Shown: positions 33,740-35,275 of the stretch, in pieces
Numbering within the stretch: position 1 is the first letter of the stretch
Layout of the letters: every line of letters begins with the position of its first letter
Source: Desulfobacteraceae bacterium
GTDB lineage: Bacteria; Desulfobacterota; Desulfobacteria; Desulfobacterales; JAABSP01
Assembly: GCA_011390065.1 (NCBI GenBank)
Contig: JAABTD010000023.1
Coordinates: 1-35,275, forward strand
Length of the DNA: 35,275 bases
Direction of reading: 5' to 3'
Position numbers and translations under genes: made by a program
The notes under the pieces: generated by a model
The model's input: only the letters and a program-made list of their open reading frames with translations
Told to the model about the DNA's origin: nothing
The model's database searches: none

Positions 33740-35275
33740 ATGACTCACGATTATCCGGTCCTGGAATGCAGCGTCCTGGTCGTCGGCGGCGGCAGCGCCG
33801 GCGTCATGGCCGGCATCCGGGCCAGGGAGGCGGCGCCGGACGGGGAGGTCGTCGTCCTGGAGAAGGGCGACGCCAAATATTCCGGCTGCATCGCCCGGGG
33901 CATGGACGCCCTCAACATCGTGGCGGTGCCGGGGATTTCTTCGCCGGAACTGTACGTGGAATCCAACGCCATCGCCTGCGAGGGGGTCATGGACGAGCCG
34001 GTCAACTACCGCATGGCGGAACGGTCCTGGCCGCTGATGCAAAAACTCATCGACTGGGGCGTCTGCTTTCCCACCGATGAAAACGGCGACTACGAGGTCT
34101 TGCAGGTTCATCCCAAGGGCAAGTTCTGCGTCACCATGAAGGAACCGGAGTTGAAGACCATCCTGGCGAAACGGATGGTCGACGCCGGGGTCCGGGTGCT
34201 CAACCGGACCATGGCCGCCGAGATTCTAATCGAAGACGGCCGGGTGGCCGGCGTCATCGCCCTGAACGTCCGCACCGGGGAAATCCTGGTGGTCCGGGCC
34301 AAAACGGTCATCCTCACCGCCGGCGGCACGGCCCGGTTCGGGCTGCCGGCCAACGGCAACCTCTACGGCGTGTACGACTTCCCGGGCAACACCGGCGACG
34401 GCTACATGCTGGCCTACCGGGCCGGGGCCGAGCTGTCCGGCTTCGAGTTCACGCTTTATTACTACATCACCAAGGACATCAACGCGCCCCTGCTCTACAT
34501 CACCCTCACCCGGGGGGCGCATTTGCTCAACGCCTTCGACCAGCGCCGGGACAAGGAGCACCCCTCCATCAAGACCATGTGCCTCGAGGATTTCTTCGAT
34601 CATTCCGGTCCCCTGCGCATCCGCATGGACCACCTGCCCGAGGACCGGATCCGGGAGATCGAAGAGATCCTCTTCACCACCGAGCGGCCCGCCTGCGAGC
34701 GGTTCCACGCCGGGCGGAACAACGATTTCCGCACCGGCGAGATCGAACTGTGGCCCACCGAGGTCTACCTGTGCGGCGGTCACGGCATGACCGGGGTCCG
34801 GATCAACGAAAAGGGCGAGACCAACATCCCCGGCCTGTACGCCGCCGGCGACACGTCCCTGTGCGCCCGGGGCCACCTGTCCGGCGCCTTTGTCTACGGC
34901 GAGATCTGCGCCGAGAGCGCTGCCGCGTATGCCGCCGGCGTCGGCCAGGCCCGGCTGGAGACCGACAAGGTGGACGCCTTCCGAAACGAGCGGGAGGAGC
35001 GGCTCTCCCGGCGGAAAAACCCCATCGCCGTGGAGGAGTTCGAGTACAAGGTCCGCCGCATCATCAGCGACTACCTCCGCCCGCCCAAGAACGAATACAA
35101 GCTCAAACGGGTGTTGTGGTGGATGGACCGCTTCCGGGAGGAACTCAAGACCATGGTCTACGTGCGCGACCAGCACGATCTGTTCAAGACCTACGAGGTG
35201 GAAAACATCATCGAATGCGCCTATCTGAGCGCGGCGGCCAGCCTGGAGCGGAAGGAAAGCCGCTGGCTAGATCGG
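33740..35275 (+). CDS. FAD-dependent AprA/fumarate-reductase-like flavoprotein, 3' truncated
   Basis: The frame is open to the window end (512 codons, no stop), so the ORF track omits it. The FAD Rossmann motif is VLVVGGGSAGVMAGIRA (10-26) with VVVLEKGDAKYSGC, and the second FAD segment is IPGLYAAGDTSLCARGHLSGAFVYGEICAE. The middle has AKTVILTAGGTARFG, YDFPGNTGDGYMLAYRAGA and HLLNAFDQRRD. This layout is shared by AprA, SdhA and FrdA flavoproteins. The QFHPT active-site motif of succinate dehydrogenase is absent (here EFTLYYYI), so it is probably a paralogue reducing another substrate. The start is supported by AAGGAG before ATG 33740. The last residues (RWLDR) depart from family expectation, and the final bases may be artefactual. 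Confidence 0.85.
   Translation, partial: MTHDYPVLECSVLVVGGGSAGVMAGIRAREAAPDGEVVVLEKGDAKYSGCIARGMDALNIVAVPGISSPELYVESNAIACEGVMDEPVNYRMAERSWPLMQKLIDWGVCFPTDENGDYEVLQVHPKGKFCVTMKEPELKTILAKRMVDAGVRVLNRTMAAEILIEDGRVAGVIALNVRTGEILVVRAKTVILTAGGTARFGLPANGNLYGVYDFPGNTGDGYMLAYRAGAELSGFEFTLYYYITKDINAPLLYITLTRGAHLLNAFDQRRDKEHPSIKTMCLEDFFDHSGPLRIRMDHLPEDRIREIEEILFTTERPACERFHAGRNNDFRTGEIELWPTEVYLCGGHGMTGVRINEKGETNIPGLYAAGDTSLCARGHLSGAFVYGEICAESAAAYAAGVGQARLETDKVDAFRNEREERLSRRKNPIAVEEFEYKVRRIISDYLRPPKNEYKLKRVLWWMDRFREELKTMVYVRDQHDLFKTYEVENIIECAYLSAAASLERKESRWLDR

Noticed and set aside
1-35275. CRISPR array, prophage or known defence system
   Set aside because: No regularly spaced repeats, cas genes, phage structural genes, integrase or transposase genes are visible. 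The accessory-type genes (DUF29, Uma2 fragment, atypical kinase) do not form a recognisable defence cassette.

Overview
The window reads as a piece of a GC-rich Gram-negative bacterial chromosome, most likely a sulfate-reducing Desulfobacterota (Desulfobacterales-like). The reasons are an outer-membrane gene set (LptE, MltB, lipoproteins), a large FAD protein resembling the AprA/FrdA superfamily at the right edge, the gene repertoire and the codon bias. The lineage is an inference from protein style; no database was searched. There is no CRISPR array, rRNA operon, prophage or complete insertion sequence. The high GC content produces many long shadow ORFs, which are left out.

Left edge (1-626) is a degraded accessory patch: the C-terminus of a DUF29 protein, nine codons of a metallophosphoesterase-like gene, a 138-bp element with perfect 24-bp terminal inverted repeats, and the C-terminal half of a Uma2-family gene. 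Next come two tandem tRNA-Ser genes (CGA, GGA) behind a near-consensus promoter. They are followed by the DNA-maintenance cluster dnaX-ybaB-recR, extended by overlapping genes for a YkgJ-type cysteine-cluster protein and a glutamate-racemase homologue that has lost both catalytic cysteines.

From 4.9 to 12 kb, a GGDEF/EAL protein and an inositol-monophosphatase-family protein form a leftward pair. DUF2062 and rpsT run rightward, and leuS-lptE run leftward. From 12.1 to 16.2 kb lie parA-parB, an IspH-UbiA gene fusion and the convergent plsY. From 16.3 to 19.9 kb is a two-gene signalling operon (MASE3-PAS histidine kinase, then a receiver-histidine kinase hybrid with a 4-nt overlap), convergent with a UPF0182 membrane protein.

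From 22.9 to 27.8 kb are a LEA/WHy lipoprotein, an atypical protein kinase with a large insert, a winged-helix protein with palindromes beside its start, and a SAM methyltransferase. A tRNA-Glu with a clear promoter and terminator follows, then mltB overlapping a small PLDc_N-like membrane protein.

From 29.2 kb to the end, radA, rlmE and yebC run rightward, followed by a translationally overlapping pair of unrecognised genes (one probable winged helix, one membrane protein) and an AprA/FrdA-like flavoprotein cut by the window end. The ORF track misses this last gene because it has no stop.

Most of the window is housekeeping. The items most worth a second look are the IspH-UbiA fusion, the cysteine-less racemase in the recR operon, the insert-bearing kinase with its winged-helix neighbour, the unknown gene pair at 32.2-33.7 kb, and the small inverted-repeat element joining two unrelated gene fragments. 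I did not find a convincing complete new defence or mobile system.
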